Shown piece by piece: positions 5,577 to 6,533 of a stretch of DNA of 6,533 nucleotides. The notes below the pieces were generated by a model, which saw nothing but the letters and a program-made list of their open reading frames with translations, was not told the DNA's origin and ran no database searches. The stretch covers positions 1-6,533 of the forward strand of contig CAZTUT010000155.1 in NCBI GenBank assembly GCA_964616395.1. Reading direction: 5' to 3'. Source of the stretch: JALHMQ01 sp964616395. GTDB taxonomy: Bacteria > Pseudomonadota > Gammaproteobacteria > Burkholderiales > Burkholderiaceae_F. Each line of letters starts with the position of its first letter. Within the stretch, counting starts at the first letter, position 1. The translations under genes were made by a program, and so were the position numbers.

Positions 5577-6245
5577 TCAGCCGACGTGCTTGCGGAAGAA
5601 CTCCAGCGTGCGGCTGCGCGCCAGCGTGGCGGCATCGGCGTTGTACGAGCCGCGCTGATCGCAGTTGAAGCCGTGATCCGTCGGATAGAACCAGGCTGTG
5701 ACCTCCGGGTGCGCGGCGGCCACTTCCTTCGCCTTGTCCAGCGGGATCCAAGGGTCGGTCTCGCCGAAGTGCAGCATCGTCGGGCAGGCCGGCTTCTCGC
5801 CGATCAGCGAGGGAATCGCCCCGCCGTAGTACGGCACTGCCGCTGCCAGCCCAGACACCCGCGCCGCGCTGACCCAGGTCACTGCGCCGCCCCAGCAGTA
5901 GCCGACGATGCCGACCTTGCCGGCGTGGCGCACCGCGTTCAGCGCCGCCGTCACATCAGCGGTGGCCTGCTCCCAGCTCACCTTCTGCATCAGGCCGAAG
6001 CCGGCCTCCATGTCGGCCTGCGTGTAGCCGCTCTGGAAGTCGCGCTGCACGCGGTCGAACAGCGCCGGCGCAATCGCCAGATAGCCGTCGGCTGCGTAGC
6101 CGTCGGCCACCGAGCGGATGTGGCTGTTGACGCCGAAGATCTCCTGCACCACCACCACCGCGCCGCGCGGCGTTCCGGCTGGCTCGGCCAGGTAGGCAGC
6201 CAGCCGATGCCCGTCAGCGGCGGTCAGTTCGATCATCTTGCCCAT
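5577..6245 (-). CDS. Dienelactone hydrolase family protein
   Basis: A 222-residue alpha/beta hydrolase, cytoplasmic, of the carboxymethylenebutenolidase family. That family hydrolyses dienelactones in chloroaromatic breakdown, but many members act on other esters or lactones. The Cys-His-Asp triad is intact: Cys117 in the nucleophile elbow GYCWGG (115-120), Asp164 in GETDPWIP (161-168), and His191 in DHGFNC (190-195). Glu35 in VVQEIFGVN corresponds to the conserved active-site Glu. Length is close to the usual 230-240 residues. Two ATGs lie two codons apart (6251 and 6245). AGGAG at 6257-6253 is only one base from the first but seven from the second, so MGKMIELTAADG at 6245 is preferred. There are no catabolic operon partners nearby; it is monocistronic and followed by a strong terminator. 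Confidence 0.9.
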   Translation of the reverse strand: MGKMIELTAADGHRLAAYLAEPAGTPRGAVVVVQEIFGVNSHIRSVADGYAADGYLAIAPALFDRVQRDFQSGYTQADMEAGFGLMQKVSWEQATADVTAALNAVRHAGKVGIVGYCWGGAVTWVSAARVSGLAAAVPYYGGAIPSLIGEKPACPTMLHFGETDPWIPLDKAKEVAAAHPEVTAWFYPTDHGFNCDQRGSYNADAATLARSRTLEFFRKHVG

Positions 6246-6278
6246 CTGCATTCTCCTGTGTCTGATGTCGTTTGCTGA

Positions 6279-6284
6279 ATTATC
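6279..6284 (-). promoter_or_regulatory. Possible -10 element of the hydrolase gene
   Basis: On the - strand the sequence GATAAT matches TATAAT at 5 of 6 bases and lies 33 bp before the preferred ATG at 6245, in a small AT-rich patch. No good -35 is visible at 16-18 bp. Confidence 0.3.
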
Positions 6285-6324
6285 CAGGGCTCGCAGGAAC
6301 GCCGCTTGCCGCGGAGCTCAGGTT

Positions 6325-6390
6325 GCCGGTGTGCAGTCGTCATCTGACGGCGTGCGGTTTCGGCGCATGGCGATTGTCGACTGCACCGGC
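6325..6390. repeat. Imperfect long inverted repeat in the divergent intergenic region
   Basis: Arms 6325-6339 and 6378-6390 pair over 13 bp with a 2-base bulge, enclosing 38 bases that can form a smaller hairpin (TGCG/CGCA). GTTTTC follows on the + strand. It lies between the divergent hydrolase and DadA-like genes, so it could be a terminator remnant, a leader structure or a repeated palindromic element. Confidence 0.4.
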
Positions 6391-6481
6391 GTTTTCGGCC
6401 ATCGGTCAATGCCCGCGCTGTCTGCTTCGGCGGCGGCAGCGCGAACCGCTAGCATCTGCGCAACGAAATCAGGAAGCCTCG

Positions 6482-6533
6482 ATGAAAGTCCTCATCCTCG
6501 GCAGCGGTGTCATCGGCACCGCGTGCGCCTACT
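6482..6533 (+). CDS. dadA: N-terminus of a probable D-amino acid dehydrogenase (DadA-like), cut by the window end
   Basis: Only 17 codons are present: MKVLILGSGVIGTACAY. This is the first beta strand and glycine-rich turn (GSGVIG) of an FAD-binding Rossmann fold. The wording MKVLxLGSGVIGTxxAY is close to the start of betaproteobacterial DadA, the quinone-linked D-amino acid dehydrogenase that oxidises D-Ala and others. Other DadA-like FAD oxidoreductases share this start, so the symbol is tentative. AGGAAG at 6471-6476 is a good ribosome binding site five bases before the ATG. TAGCAT at 6450-6455 may be the -10, with no clear -35. Confidence 0.65.
   Translation, partial: MKVLILGSGVIGTACAY

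Noticed and set aside
5466..6278. + strand open frame of 270 codons opposite the dienelactone hydrolase
   Set aside because: The - strand protein has a complete catalytic triad and ribosome binding site; the + strand product is low-complexity Arg/Ala/His and runs through the terminator hairpin.

Overview
The window is GC-rich DNA with strong third-position G/C bias. Its gene content (PhzF-like protein, nitroreductase, RstAB-like two-component parts, glycine-zipper envelope protein, dienelactone hydrolase, start of a DadA-like gene) suits a betaproteobacterium of the Rhodocyclales/Burkholderiales type. That placement is an inference from composition and protein style, not a database result.

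Left part (1-1673, + strand): the 3' portion of a PhzF-family isomerase/epimerase gene, a 216-bp gap, then a complete nitroreductase-family (SagB/ThcOx-like) oxidoreductase.

Middle part (1677-4736, + strand) is the unusual region. A response regulator survives only as its C-terminal winged-helix domain (about 1743-2048), with no receiver domain and no sensible start codon. Its presumed partner, a complete RstB/EnvZ-type sensor histidine kinase (3348-4736), lies 1.3 kb downstream. Between them is a compact two-gene unit: a small HTH_26 (YozG-like) regulator overlapping by ATGA a six-helix membrane protein. A perfect 17-bp palindrome lies over the likely promoter of that unit. An exact 30-bp sequence containing TTGACA occurs both just before the regulator remnant and just before the kinase start, and similarity continues for about 44 bp into the kinase's first codons. 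A 13-bp near-identical direct repeat (12/13) marks the regulator stop codon and the far side of the HTH/membrane unit. The simplest reading is a two-component locus that was rearranged, lost its receiver domain, and took in a self-regulated cassette.

Right part (4737-6533): a secreted glycine-zipper envelope protein on the - strand, convergent with the kinase and with its own terminator; a dienelactone hydrolase on the - strand with a strong terminator hairpin; and, divergent from it, the first 17 codons of a probable D-amino acid dehydrogenase running off the window. Upstream of the glycine-zipper gene is a tandem octamer with 10-bp period, the arrangement typical of OmpR-family regulator sites.

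There are no RNA genes, CRISPR arrays, transposases or integrases that I can see.
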